A DNA stretch of 64,000 bases from Pseudomonadales bacterium (GTDB taxonomy: Bacteria; Pseudomonadota; Gammaproteobacteria; Pseudomonadales; Azotimanducaceae). The notes under the pieces were generated by a model. It ran no database searches, was not told the origin of the DNA, and worked only from the letters and a program-made list of their open reading frames with translations. The translations under genes and the position numbers were made by a program. Positions 55,316 through 63,610 of this stretch are shown piece after piece. The stretch spans positions 17,857-81,856 of the forward strand of contig JAFMIA010000005.1 of assembly GCA_017854255.1 (NCBI GenBank). The letters run 5' to 3'. How positions within the stretch are numbered: position 1 is the stretch's first letter; each line of letters starts with the position of its first letter.

Positions 55316-55813
55316 ATGTTTTGTCCTTTTTGCAGTCATAGCGAAACCAAAGTGAACGACAGTCGTTTAGTGGCTGAAGGCCATCAAGTGCGTCGTCGTC
55401 GAGAATGCTTGGCTTGCGGCGAGCGCTTCACTTCCTTTGAATCGGCTGAACTGATGATGCCTCGTGTCATTAAGTCAGACGGTAGTCGGGAGCCTTTTAA
55501 TGAAGAAAAGCTTCGATCAGGTCTTATGCGCGCCCTTGAAAAGCGCCCAGTAAGCTTGGAGGGGGTGGAAGCCGTTCTGTCTCGGATTAAAAGCGCCTTA
55601 CGGGCGACCGGTGAGCCGGAGCTCAAAAGTCTAGAGCTGGGCGAGTTGGTCATGAATGAGTTGCGGATCTTAGACGAAGTGGCGTATGTCCGGTTCGCAT
55701 CGGTCTATCGCAGCTTCCAAGATATCGATGAATTTAAGCGTGAAATTGACTCAATGGGTAAAAATAACCGCAAGCGCGCTGCAAAAAAACCAGCAACCAG
55801 TCGGTCGAAGTGA
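55316..55813 (+). CDS. nrdR: Transcriptional repressor NrdR
   Basis: Represses ribonucleotide reductase genes in response to dATP/ATP. 165 residues: zinc ribbon with Cys3, Cys6, Cys31 and Cys34 ([15 protein letters not shown]), then an ATP-cone ([20 protein letters not shown] onwards, about 49-139). The Lys/Arg-rich tail ([17 protein letters not shown]) is a little longer than usual. GGAG precedes the ATG. It heads the nrdR-ribD-ribH-nusB-thiL-pgpA run, a conserved order. Confidence 0.97.
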   Translation: MFCPFCSHSETKVNDSRLVAEGHQVRRRRECLACGERFTSFESAELMMPRVIKSDGSREPFNEEKLRSGLMRALEKRPVSLEGVEAVLSRIKSALRATGEPELKSLELGELVMNELRILDEVAYVRFASVYRSFQDIDEFKREIDSMGKNNRKRAAKKPATSRSK

Positions 55814-56892
55814 TGGATCAAGCATTTCTAGCGCAAGCTTTTCGGCTCGCGCAGCAGGGTCGGTTTACGACAGACCCTAATCCCCGCGTTGGCTGCGTCC
55901 TGGTGCGCGATGGCCGGGTTATTGGGGAAGGGTTTCATCAGATGGCGGGTGGTCCGCATGCTGAAGCAGAAGCCCTTGCTAATGCAACCGAATCCGTAAT
56001 CGGGGCAACCGCCTATGTCACCTTGGAGCCCTGCAGCTATCACGGTCGAACGCCTTCTTGCGCGGATGCCTTAATTAAGGCGGGTGTAACCCGGGTTGTT
56101 GCGGCAGCACCCGACCCCCATCCTAGAAACAGAGGTGCTGGGTTCGATTTGCTTGAAGCTGCTGGGATTGAGGTTATTCGAGATGGGGATCAAGCGGGCG
56201 CGCGGGCACTGAACCCTGGCCATGAAAAGACCCATACCCAGGGCAGACCCTATGTTCGATTGAAGCTTGCGGCGACAATGGATGGTTTTACCGGACTGCC
56301 GAATGGCCAAAGTCAGTGGATTACCTCACCGGCAGCAAGGCTTGAGGTGCAACGCTTGCGCGCCCAAAGTTCCGCGATTGTCACCGGTGCGAATACGGTG
56401 CTCAGCGATGATCCTGAACTGACGGTTCGAGATCCTCGAATTGATCCGTTGTACAGCGATCTTATATTGGCCCGGCCGAAGCCTGTCTATGTGCTCGATA
56501 GCCAAAGCCGGACTATGGCAACAGCGAAAGTCTATGGGAATCCTTTAGCACGTCAGGTTTGCGGATTAGAGACACTCAATGCCCATCCGACGGCGCTCAA
56601 AACCAAACTTAACCCTGATGGCCAGATCGATTTACCCCTTTTTTTTGAAGCCTTAGCGGGAAAAGGTGTTTTGGAGGTTTTAGTGGAATGCGGGCCGACC
56701 CTTGCGGGCGCCGTCATGCAGGCAAACTTAGTGGATGAGCTGGTGTTGTTTTTAGCGCCGAAGTTTATGGGGATGGGTAAGCCGTTACTTCAACTTCCAG
56801 AACTTGATAAGATGAGCGATCTGCGGGCCTGGTCGTTGTCTGACACGCGTAGAATAGGGCCTGACTTAAAGCTCGTTTTAAAGCCCGACTGA
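55813..56892 (+). CDS. ribD: Riboflavin biosynthesis deaminase/reductase RibD
   Basis: Two consecutive steps of riboflavin synthesis on the pyrimidine intermediate. 359 residues from ATG 55813 (TGATG junction; GTG 55810 possible). The N-terminal deaminase binds zinc through His49 with catalytic Glu51 (GGPHAEAE) and Cys74/Cys83 ([12 protein letters not shown]). The NADPH-dependent reductase (about 145-359) contains [18 protein letters not shown] and [12 protein letters not shown]. No FMN riboswitch precedes this operon. ribE (riboflavin synthase) and ribB are not next to it, as in E. coli. Confidence 0.96.
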   Translation: MDQAFLAQAFRLAQQGRFTTDPNPRVGCVLVRDGRVIGEGFHQMAGGPHAEAEALANATESVIGATAYVTLEPCSYHGRTPSCADALIKAGVTRVVAAAPDPHPRNRGAGFDLLEAAGIEVIRDGDQAGARALNPGHEKTHTQGRPYVRLKLAATMDGFTGLPNGQSQWITSPAARLEVQRLRAQSSAIVTGANTVLSDDPELTVRDPRIDPLYSDLILARPKPVYVLDSQSRTMATAKVYGNPLARQVCGLETLNAHPTALKTKLNPDGQIDLPLFFEALAGKGVLEVLVECGPTLAGAVMQANLVDELVLFLAPKFMGMGKPLLQLPELDKMSDLRAWSLSDTRRIGPDLKLVLKPD

Positions 56893-56920
56893 TCCCAACC
56901 GTTCAAAGGACGACTCAGAA

Positions 56921-57388
56921 ATGACCCGATTAATTGAAGGCGATTTGGTTGCCAGTACCGCTGGGATTACCATCGTTGTTGCTCGATTTAATGAGTTGAT
57001 TGTTGACAGCCTGCTCAATGGCGCGCTGACGACGCTCAAGCGACAAGGTGTCCAAGACAAACATATAACGGTTGTGAAAGTGCCAGGCGCTTTTGAGATT
57101 CCGCTTGCGGCACAGCTGGCTGCCGAGCAATCTGACTGCGCTGCAGTGATCACTTTGGGCGCTGTGATTCGGGGCGGCACGCCGCATTTTGATTATGTCG
57201 CCGGTCAAGCTGCCAGTGGCGTGACCGCCGTTGCGTTGAAAACCGGGAAGCCAATCGTTTTTGGTGTGCTGACGACCGATACCATTGAGCAAGCCATTGA
57301 GCGTGCCGGAACCAAAGCCGGTAATAAAGGTGCTGATGCCGCGATGACCGCGCTTGAGATGATCAATCTCATAAGAAAAATGGCATGA
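56921..57388 (+). CDS. ribH: 6,7-dimethyl-8-ribityllumazine synthase RibH
   Basis: Penultimate step of riboflavin synthesis; assembles into icosahedral or pentameric shells. 155 residues. The catalytic His89 lies in GGTPHFDYV. The [12 protein letters not shown] and [11 protein letters not shown] segments line the substrate site. AAAGGA sits ten bases before the ATG. It overlaps nusB by ATGA. Confidence 0.97.
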   Translation: MTRLIEGDLVASTAGITIVVARFNELIVDSLLNGALTTLKRQGVQDKHITVVKVPGAFEIPLAAQLAAEQSDCAAVITLGAVIRGGTPHFDYVAGQAASGVTAVALKTGKPIVFGVLTTDTIEQAIERAGTKAGNKGADAAMTALEMINLIRKMA

Positions 57389-57828
57389 AATCCACCCCCT
57401 CGGCTCGACATAGAGCTCGAAAGCTCGCGGTTCAAGCGTTGTATCAGCTTCACTTCCTTCAGGCATCTCCCAGCCAAGTGATTAAAGAATTCCTCGAAGA
57501 CAACGATTTAAAGCGTGCTGATGTGGCGTATTTTGAAGCGCTGGTTTTGGGCGTTAGTCAGCAAAAAGCAGCACTTTGGCACACGGTGTGCGAATTGCTG
57601 GACCGAGAGCCCGAGCAGATTGATCCAGTTGAAAAAAGTATTTTACTCCTGGGTGCTTTTGAGCTGTCAGCCCATATGGAAATTCCCTTCAAGGTTGTCA
57701 TTACCGAATCGGTTGATCTGGCCAAGATCTTTGGCGCGACCGACAGTTATAAGTACGTGAATTCGATTTTGGATCGCTTGGCAACGACCTTTCGGTCGAT
57801 TGAAGTCGGTGCGCTGCAGGTTCGATGA
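57385..57828 (+). CDS. nusB: Transcription antitermination factor NusB
   Basis: All-helical protein that binds boxA RNA with NusE (S10) in rRNA antitermination. 147 residues. The start [15 protein letters not shown] and the later [34 protein letters not shown] (split) are diagnostic. It is coupled by ATGA overlaps to ribH and thiL. Confidence 0.97.
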   Translation: MKSTPSARHRARKLAVQALYQLHFLQASPSQVIKEFLEDNDLKRADVAYFEALVLGVSQQKAALWHTVCELLDREPEQIDPVEKSILLLGAFELSAHMEIPFKVVITESVDLAKIFGATDSYKYVNSILDRLATTFRSIEVGALQVR

Positions 57829-58799
57829 GCCTCTCTGAATTCGAAATTATCGACCAATACTTTACCCCCCTAGGACACTGGCAGGGCCCGCACACTGTGA
57901 TGGGCCCGGGCGATGACTGCGCGGTATTAAGTCCACCACTCGGTCATCAGCTCTGCGTCTCGTCGGATACGTTTATCGAAGGCGTTCATTTTCCGGTTGG
58001 CGCAAGCGGCGCCCTTGTGGCACGGAGAACCCTTGCAGGCGCGGTGAGTGATCTGGCGGCGATGGGCAGTGAACCGCTTGCTGTGACCGGTGCACTGACC
58101 TTAGTGGCAGCGGTCCCGGATTGGTTAGCATCCTTTTCAGGCGCGCTGTCGGAGTTGATTCAGGATTGGCAGTTGCCGTTGGTTGGCGGCAACATCAGCC
58201 GCGGCCGTGAGCTCTCGTTAACTTGGACGGTGATTGGCTCGGTGCCGACCGAGACCTATGTCACCCGCAGCGGCGCTTCTGCCGACGAGGATATCTATGT
58301 CAGCGGCTGGCCCGGTCGCGCGGGTCTTGCCTTGTCAAAGCTGCAGTCGGGCCAGCAACCGGTGGAGCAGCTCGCCAAACATTATCTCGCGCCAGTGCCG
58401 CGTCTGATGCTGGGTCAGCACCTGCGGGGGCTAGCGTCGGCGATGATTGACGTCTCGGACGGGGTTTTAGCGGACTTAAATCATCTACTGGATCGCAGTG
58501 CGCTCGGCGCTCGAATGAATGCGCGGTACATGGCGTTTGATGAGCTGCTTCAGGCGAATGCGGATAGCCCGGCGGCGGCACTGACGCACTTCCTAACGGC
58601 GGGCGACGATTATGAGCTGTGTTTTATCGCGCCCGCATCGGCTCGCGCGGAGATCGATCGCTTGGCGCTGAAACTGGCACTCCCGTTGAACCGTATTGGC
58701 CAAACCAAAGCTGAATTGGGATTGGTCATCGAGAATTTGCCGGAAGCCCTTACCGAATCGATGTTGATCAAAACCACCGGGTACCGGCATTTCACATGA
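57825..58799 (+). CDS. thiL: Thiamine-monophosphate kinase ThiL
   Basis: ATP-dependent phosphorylation of thiamine phosphate to the active diphosphate. 324 residues. The N-terminal GPGDDCAVL provides metal-binding aspartates. VSSDTFIEGVHF, GGNISRG, and MIDVSDGVLADL are conserved elements of the PurM-like fold. A FLTAGDDYELCF motif is near 265. It is coupled by ATGA overlaps on both sides. Confidence 0.96.
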   Translation: MSLSEFEIIDQYFTPLGHWQGPHTVMGPGDDCAVLSPPLGHQLCVSSDTFIEGVHFPVGASGALVARRTLAGAVSDLAAMGSEPLAVTGALTLVAAVPDWLASFSGALSELIQDWQLPLVGGNISRGRELSLTWTVIGSVPTETYVTRSGASADEDIYVSGWPGRAGLALSKLQSGQQPVEQLAKHYLAPVPRLMLGQHLRGLASAMIDVSDGVLADLNHLLDRSALGARMNARYMAFDELLQANADSPAAALTHFLTAGDDYELCFIAPASARAEIDRLALKLALPLNRIGQTKAELGLVIENLPEALTESMLIKTTGYRHFT

Positions 58800-59293
58800 C
58801 GCCAACGGTCACGAATTTATTGAAAAGCCCAACGCTGATGTTGGCGTTAGGCTTTGGCTCGGGATTGGTTAAGAAAGGCCCTGGTACTGCGGGAAGTTTA
58901 GTGGGCTTGCTTGTGTATTGCGCGATGGCGCAGCTCTCACCAGCGATCTATGTTGGCCTGGTTGCGCTTGGTTTTGGTGGCGGCATCTGGATCTGCGGTC
59001 GTGCTGCTGCGCAGCTTCAAATCAAAGATCCCGGTTGTATTGTGTGGGATGAGATTATCGGAATGTTGATTGCTTGTTGGCTAGTGCCCTTAGAGCCGGC
59101 TTGGTTACTGTTGGCATTTGGCCTGTTCCGATTATTCGATATCCTGAAACCCTGGCCGATTGGTTGGCTCGATCGAAATCTTAAAGGGGGCTTAGGTATT
59201 ATGGTTGATGACGTGGCGGCGGGTCTTGTTGCCTGCGCGCTGGTTCATTTAGCGATGTTTGGTGCAGCAAGCGGACCGCTCGTTTCGGGGTAG
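58796..59293 (+). CDS. pgpA: Phosphatidylglycerophosphatase A
   Basis: Inner-membrane phosphatase that makes phosphatidylglycerol. 165 residues with about four hydrophobic segments. The conserved GFGSGLVKKGPGTAGS near the N-terminus, IVWDEIIGML in the middle and RLFDILKPWPI, then GIMVDDVAAG carry the acidic residues typical of PgpA. It closes the nrdR operon, overlapping thiL by ATGA. Confidence 0.95.
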   Translation: MTPTVTNLLKSPTLMLALGFGSGLVKKGPGTAGSLVGLLVYCAMAQLSPAIYVGLVALGFGGGIWICGRAAAQLQIKDPGCIVWDEIIGMLIACWLVPLEPAWLLLAFGLFRLFDILKPWPIGWLDRNLKGGLGIMVDDVAAGLVACALVHLAMFGAASGPLVSG

Positions 59294-59315
59294 TTGTCAA
59301 AGTTGATTAGGAATG

Positions 59316-59332
59316 ACAAGGTATCGCCTTGT
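59316..59332. repeat. Short inverted repeat before gloB
   Basis: ACAAGG, TATCG, CCTTGT: six-base arms and a five-base loop, 24 bases before the gloB ATG and 22 after the pgpA stop. No T-run follows. It may be an operator or a weak end signal for the upstream operon. Confidence 0.35.
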
Positions 59333-59355
59333 ATTAGTGGTTAAAGGATTGTGTT

Positions 59356-60135
59356 ATGAAAATTCACCAGATTTATACTTACAACGACCTTAGAAATTTC
59401 ACATATGTTTTAGAGGTGGGTGATCAAGATGCCATGGTTTTGGACCCTTGGGATGCAGACGAGGTCAATGGGTTTTTAGCGGATCACAAGCTGTCCTTGA
59501 AGGCGGTGATCAACACCCACGAGCACTGGGATCACACCCGGGGCAACGAGGCGCTGGTGGCGGCGCATCAATGCGAGGTTTGGGCCCATCAAAATGGCGA
59601 GGGCAAAATTCCTGGCATGACCCGCGCCTTAACAGCGGGAGAAGCCATAGACCTTGCGCCAGACCTTGTCATGACCGTTATGGATACACCGGGTCATACG
59701 TTCGCGCACCTTTGTTTTTTGATAACAACTGCCGGTGAGCCCAGCGCCGTATTCACCGGCGACACGCTGTTCAATGCGGGCGTTGGCAATTGCCACAATG
59801 GCGGCAGCCCCGAAGCACTCTACCAAACCATTCAAGCGCAATTTCACACGCTGAGTGATGGCGTGGTTGTTTATCCAGGTCATGATTACTTGGAAAATAA
59901 TTTGCGATTTACGCTACACCTTGAACCGAGTAATGCGGTCGCAAGTCAGTGGCTTGACCGCATTGCGGGCAATGATCCCGGCCAAACCCAGGTTGTGACA
60001 ACCATTGGCGATGAGCGATCGATTAATGCCTTTTTTAGGTTGGGTAGCGAAGAGATTCGTCAAAATTTAGCGCTCGATCAGGCCACTGATGAGATGACGT
60101 TTCTCGCGCTCAGGAAACGTCGAAACGATTGGTAA
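59356..60135 (+). CDS. gloB: Hydroxyacylglutathione hydrolase (glyoxalase II)
   Basis: Metallo-beta-lactamase-fold enzyme that hydrolyses S-D-lactoylglutathione, the second step of methylglyoxal detoxification. 259 residues (E. coli 251). The binuclear metal site is THEHWDH, with His55, His57, Asp59 and His60. The ligands GHTFAHLCF, FTGDTLF and YPGHDYLENNLRF follow in order. The last of these, with the C-terminal helical domain, is specific to glyoxalase II. It is the first gene of a five-gene rightward group. Glyoxalase I is not certain in the window. Confidence 0.94.
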   Translation: MKIHQIYTYNDLRNFTYVLEVGDQDAMVLDPWDADEVNGFLADHKLSLKAVINTHEHWDHTRGNEALVAAHQCEVWAHQNGEGKIPGMTRALTAGEAIDLAPDLVMTVMDTPGHTFAHLCFLITTAGEPSAVFTGDTLFNAGVGNCHNGGSPEALYQTIQAQFHTLSDGVVVYPGHDYLENNLRFTLHLEPSNAVASQWLDRIAGNDPGQTQVVTTIGDERSINAFFRLGSEEIRQNLALDQATDEMTFLALRKRRNDW

Positions 60136-60173
60136 GTATGATACCGCAAGGCCTTTTTAAGGAGGTTTAACAG

Positions 60174-60938
60174 ATGCTACCGGTTTGTTTTGTTCTAGGG
60201 GCAGGGGCTGGCATTGGCGGCACCGTGGGTGGGCTGTTTGCTAAATCCGGCTACCATGCGGTGCTCGCGCGGCGCAGCGATGAGGCCGGTTTAAAGACCT
60301 TGGTGGATGGTATCCAGAGTCAAGGTGGTGCGGCGTCTGGTTTCTTGATGAATGCGGTTGAAGACGGCGTGATCGAGGAACAGGTTTTAAGGATTGAGCG
60401 CGATATCGGGCCAATCGACACGGTGGTCTATAACTTAGGGGCACAAATCGGCTCTAGGCGTTTGGAAGATACCTCTTACAAGGCTTTTGAGGTGGGTTGG
60501 CGAATGGCAACCTTTGGACTCTTTCGTCTTGCCCAAGCCGTGGTGCCAGCAATGCGGGCGCGGGGTCACGGCACCCTTTTAGTGACCTCGGCAACCGCCG
60601 CGGTCCGGGGCAATCAAGGGCAGCATTCCCATGCGGCGGCAATGGGTGGTCGACGGATGCTGTGTCAGTCCTTGAATGCGGAGCTTTCAAGCGATGGCAT
60701 CCACGTGGCCCATATCGTGATCGACGGGGCGGTGGATGCGCCGGATACCCTTGGGAAGATGTTGGGGGCAGAGCGGTTTCAAGCGCTGCGTGAAGCCAAG
60801 GGGATGTCCCACGATGGATTAATGTTGCCAGAGAAAATCGCCGAGACGTATTTGCATTTGGCGCAACAACACCGCTCAGTCTGGACTCATGAACTCGACC
60901 TCAGAGCCTTTTCTGATCAGGCGTGGTGGAATCACTAG
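60174..60938 (+). CDS. Short-chain dehydrogenase fold protein lacking the Tyr/Lys pair
   Basis: 254 residues with a Rossmann fold. The cofactor loop GAGAGIGG is at 10-17, an NLGA (87-90) replaces NNAG, and the catalytic serine position VTSATAA is kept at Ser139. Where active SDRs have Tyr-x3-Lys, the sequence is HAAAM: aligning HAAAMGGRRMLCQSLNAEL with the usual helix places His153 for Tyr and Met157 for Lys. The protein probably cannot use the standard mechanism, yet the rest of the fold is well kept. A perfect AAGGAGGT ribosome site suggests good expression. Substrate unknown; loss of activity or a divergent chemistry are both possible. Confidence 0.82.
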   Translation: MLPVCFVLGAGAGIGGTVGGLFAKSGYHAVLARRSDEAGLKTLVDGIQSQGGAASGFLMNAVEDGVIEEQVLRIERDIGPIDTVVYNLGAQIGSRRLEDTSYKAFEVGWRMATFGLFRLAQAVVPAMRARGHGTLLVTSATAAVRGNQGQHSHAAAMGGRRMLCQSLNAELSSDGIHVAHIVIDGAVDAPDTLGKMLGAERFQALREAKGMSHDGLMLPEKIAETYLHLAQQHRSVWTHELDLRAFSDQAWWNH

Positions 60939-61010
60939 CCTTTTTTAAAGCTTTAATTGGGCAGCAAAGGCGCATTTAAACGCTGCGCTCAAAAAGGAGT
61001 AGGGCACCTC

Positions 61011-61520
61011 ATGCAAAAAGAACTCGTCGTTACGTTTGTTGGCGATGACCGGCCAGGGATTGTCCAAGAGATGAGCCAGCGGGTCACGGCGCGGGACGGC
61101 AACTGGTTAGAAAGCCAGATGACGCGTCTGGCGGGCAAGTTTGCCGGGGTTGCCCGAGTGAGTGTCGATGAAGCCGTCTTTGCTAGCTTGGTTGAGGATA
61201 TGCAGTCCATATCCGGGATCTCGGTCCTGCTGGAAGCGCCAACCGACGCCTCCGAGGATTTTCAGGCATTGTCGTTTGCCCTAAATATTATTGGTCCAGA
61301 TCGTCCTGGCATCCTGAGCGAAGTTTCCGGCGCGCTGCTCGCAAAAGGCGTGAATGTTGTTGAGCTCGAGACCCGTGTGGGTCCCGCACCGATGACGGGC
61401 GATCAAACCTTTTTTGCCGAGGCCAGTATTTTAGTACCAGCCACCGTGTCGATGGCGTTGCTTCAAGAACAGTTGAATGAGGTTGCGGATGCCTTAGCCC
61501 TGGATATTCGTGTGGAATGA
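61011..61520 (+). CDS. ACT-domain protein, GcvR-like
   Basis: 169 residues from ATG 61011 (AAGGAGT ten bases upstream). Two ACT domains, about 5-75 (VVTFVGDDRPGIVQEMSQ) and 90-165 (ALNIIGPDRPGILSEVSGAL), each starting with the DRPGI ligand loop. This is the structure of GcvR, which in E. coli binds glycine and antagonises the activator GcvA. No gcv genes lie nearby, so the regulatory target is not known. Similar proteins are common as orphan ACT regulators. Confidence 0.85.
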   Translation: MQKELVVTFVGDDRPGIVQEMSQRVTARDGNWLESQMTRLAGKFAGVARVSVDEAVFASLVEDMQSISGISVLLEAPTDASEDFQALSFALNIIGPDRPGILSEVSGALLAKGVNVVELETRVGPAPMTGDQTFFAEASILVPATVSMALLQEQLNEVADALALDIRVE

Positions 61521-61541
61521 TGGGGAGCACCCAAAAGGGTG

Positions 61542-62945
61542 ATGCCTGGTACGGATGACAAAGCGCTTGTCGACATGATGCGCTCAATCAGCAACTGCTT
61601 AATTCTGGAAACCATTATGAATGTCGCGCTGCAGCCTTTAAAGCCGATCAAAACAAGCTTTCTGAAATCCATTCGGATGTTAAGGCAAAGCTACCGGAAT
61701 CCTTTGGAACATGGTCAGGCCTTACAAGCAGAACACGGTAATGTTGTGATGCAGAAGACCGGCCGAATGCAAATGGTACATTTGTTCGGCGCCGATGCCC
61801 ATCAGTTGTGTCTGCTCAACCCGGATCAAATTTTGTCCAACAAAAAAGCCTGGGACATGATCATTGGCCGGATCTTTCCAAATGGCTTGATGCTTCGAGA
61901 TGGCGATGATCACCGCTATCACCGGCGGTTAATGCAGGCCGGTTTCAAGAGCCACGTGATGCAGCAGTATCGTGCCGTGATGCTACCGCAAATCCAGTCC
62001 GCGCTATCGGACTGGCATGAACCGCGAACACCGGGCCCAACTCAAACCTTTCCGAAGTTTAAACAGCTAACGCTTGATTTAGCGGCGACCATCTTTTTAG
62101 GGATGGATTTGGGCGCGGACGCCGCGCGTCTCAATCGCGCTTTTGAAACCACCGTTGCGGCTTCTATGCCGAGGGTGCCGATTCCAATTCCCGGCAATCT
62201 GCTTTGGCGGGGCATTCGGGCTCGAGCGGAAATGGTCGCCTATTTTCATTCTCAGATTGCCGAGAAACGCGCGGGTGATGGCCAAGACATGTTTTCTTTG
62301 TTGTGCCGAGCAGAGGATGAGTCGGGTGATCGTTATACCGATCAGGAAATTGTTGATCATATGATTTTTCTCATGATGGCCGCACACGACACGACAACGA
62401 GTACGCTCACGAGCATGACCTATCTGTTAGCAAAACACCCCGCCTGGCAGCAAAAGTTGTTTGAAGCGAGCCAAAAGCTCACCCCTGACTCGGCCCGAGA
62501 GCAGCTCAATGAGATGACCCTGCTGGCGGCGGTGATGAAGGAGGCCTTGCGCTTGTATCCGCCCCTGTCAACGCTGCCTAAATACAGTTTGAAGGCATTT
62601 GCTTTCGAGGGTTACGAAATTCCAGCAGGCTCGATGGTAGTCACCTACCCCATTCATACGCATTATATGGCGGCTTATTGGGCGGAACCCTATGCCTTCA
62701 ATCCGGAACGCTTTTTGGCAGAAAATAAAAACACGGACCAGCATCCTTACAGTTTTGTGCCGTTTAGCGGGGGGGCGCACATGTGCATTGGTCTGCACTT
62801 TGCTGAGATGCAGATCAAACTGGTGATGAATGAGTTGTTACAGCGTTACCGGTGGTCCGTGCCCGAGGGCTACGTGATGCCCGTTCAACAATCACCGATT
62901 TCAAAACCCAAGGACGGCTTGCCCATTGTGTTCGAGGCGCGCTAG
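61542..62945 (+). CDS. Cytochrome P450
   Basis: Heme-thiolate monooxygenase. 467 residues from ATG 61542; ATG 61617 would give a 442-residue protein and may be the true start, since P450-like sequence begins only near there. The oxygen-binding I helix reads MMAAHDTTTST, the ExxR motif is KEALR, and the heme loop is PFSGGAHMCIGLHFA, with Cys the fifth iron ligand. There is no membrane anchor, as usual in bacteria. The YHRRLMQAGF of helix C is also typical. The I helix and heme loop recall CYP51/CYP120-like groups, but the subfamily is uncertain. No ferredoxin or reductase gene adjoins it. Confidence 0.93.
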   Translation: MPGTDDKALVDMMRSISNCLILETIMNVALQPLKPIKTSFLKSIRMLRQSYRNPLEHGQALQAEHGNVVMQKTGRMQMVHLFGADAHQLCLLNPDQILSNKKAWDMIIGRIFPNGLMLRDGDDHRYHRRLMQAGFKSHVMQQYRAVMLPQIQSALSDWHEPRTPGPTQTFPKFKQLTLDLAATIFLGMDLGADAARLNRAFETTVAASMPRVPIPIPGNLLWRGIRARAEMVAYFHSQIAEKRAGDGQDMFSLLCRAEDESGDRYTDQEIVDHMIFLMMAAHDTTTSTLTSMTYLLAKHPAWQQKLFEASQKLTPDSAREQLNEMTLLAAVMKEALRLYPPLSTLPKYSLKAFAFEGYEIPAGSMVVTYPIHTHYMAAYWAEPYAFNPERFLAENKNTDQHPYSFVPFSGGAHMCIGLHFAEMQIKLVMNELLQRYRWSVPEGYVMPVQQSPISKPKDGLPIVFEAR

Positions 62946-62993
62946 CGCGCTCAAGGGGCGGCTCGATTACGCTTGTGCGAAAGGAGATTAAAG

Positions 62994-63524
62994 ATGCTTA
63001 CTTGGTCCCACGCGGTATTGTATGTTCAAACACTGCAACCGATGCTCCAATTTTACAGCGAGGTTTTGGGGTTTTTGGTTACCGACCGTGGGCCGCTTGC
63101 CGAGGGTGCGCCAGAGATCGTTTTTTTGAGCCAAGATCCAGGAGAGCACCACCAGTTAGCGATGGTGGCAACCCGTCAAGACACAAAGCCGTCCAATTCA
63201 GTCAATCATTTTGCGTTTCGGGTTGCCGAGTTCAAGGCGCTCCAAGGCTTCCATGAAACGCTCAAAGCGGTCAGTGGCATAACGGTTAATCCGTTGTCCC
63301 ATGGCAATACGCTCTCGTTGTACTTCAACGATCCGGAAGGCAATGGCATTGAACTTTTCTGGGAAACGCCTTGGCATGTAGCGCAGCCCCAGGGAAAGCC
63401 CTGGGATCCAAGGCTCGCGGAAGCCGATGCCCTGGTCTGGCTGCAAGAAACGTTCGGCAAGGATCCGAGTTTCGAGCCCCTCGCGGATTACCAAGCCAGG
63501 CGACGGGCAGCCGCAGGGCGATGA
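62994..63524 (+). CDS. VOC-family (glyoxalase/extradiol dioxygenase-like) protein
   Basis: 176 residues from ATG 62994, which has AAGGAG seven bases upstream. Two beta-alpha-beta-beta-beta units. Likely metal ligands are the His of TWSHAVLYV, the His of NHFAFRV and the Glu of GNGIELFW, the set seen in catechol-2,3-dioxygenase-type members. The PEGNGIELFWETP end is also characteristic of that group. Ring cleavage, glyoxalase activity and resistance-protein roles are all possible. It follows the P450 by 48 bases and is probably cotranscribed. Confidence 0.85.
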   Translation: MLTWSHAVLYVQTLQPMLQFYSEVLGFLVTDRGPLAEGAPEIVFLSQDPGEHHQLAMVATRQDTKPSNSVNHFAFRVAEFKALQGFHETLKAVSGITVNPLSHGNTLSLYFNDPEGNGIELFWETPWHVAQPQGKPWDPRLAEADALVWLQETFGKDPSFEPLADYQARRRAAAGR

Positions 63525-63610
63525 TTCGATCTGGCGGGCGATCGCGCAAGAGCGTTATCAGGGCATCGTTGACCACATCAATAGCGACGGTTGCGGCTTT
63601 CTAGAAGGAC

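Noticed and set aside
55284..55815. FMN riboswitch or other riboflavin control for ribD
   Set aside because: The bases before nrdR and ribD lack the conserved FMN riboswitch sequence, and ribD begins at the nrdR stop codon.
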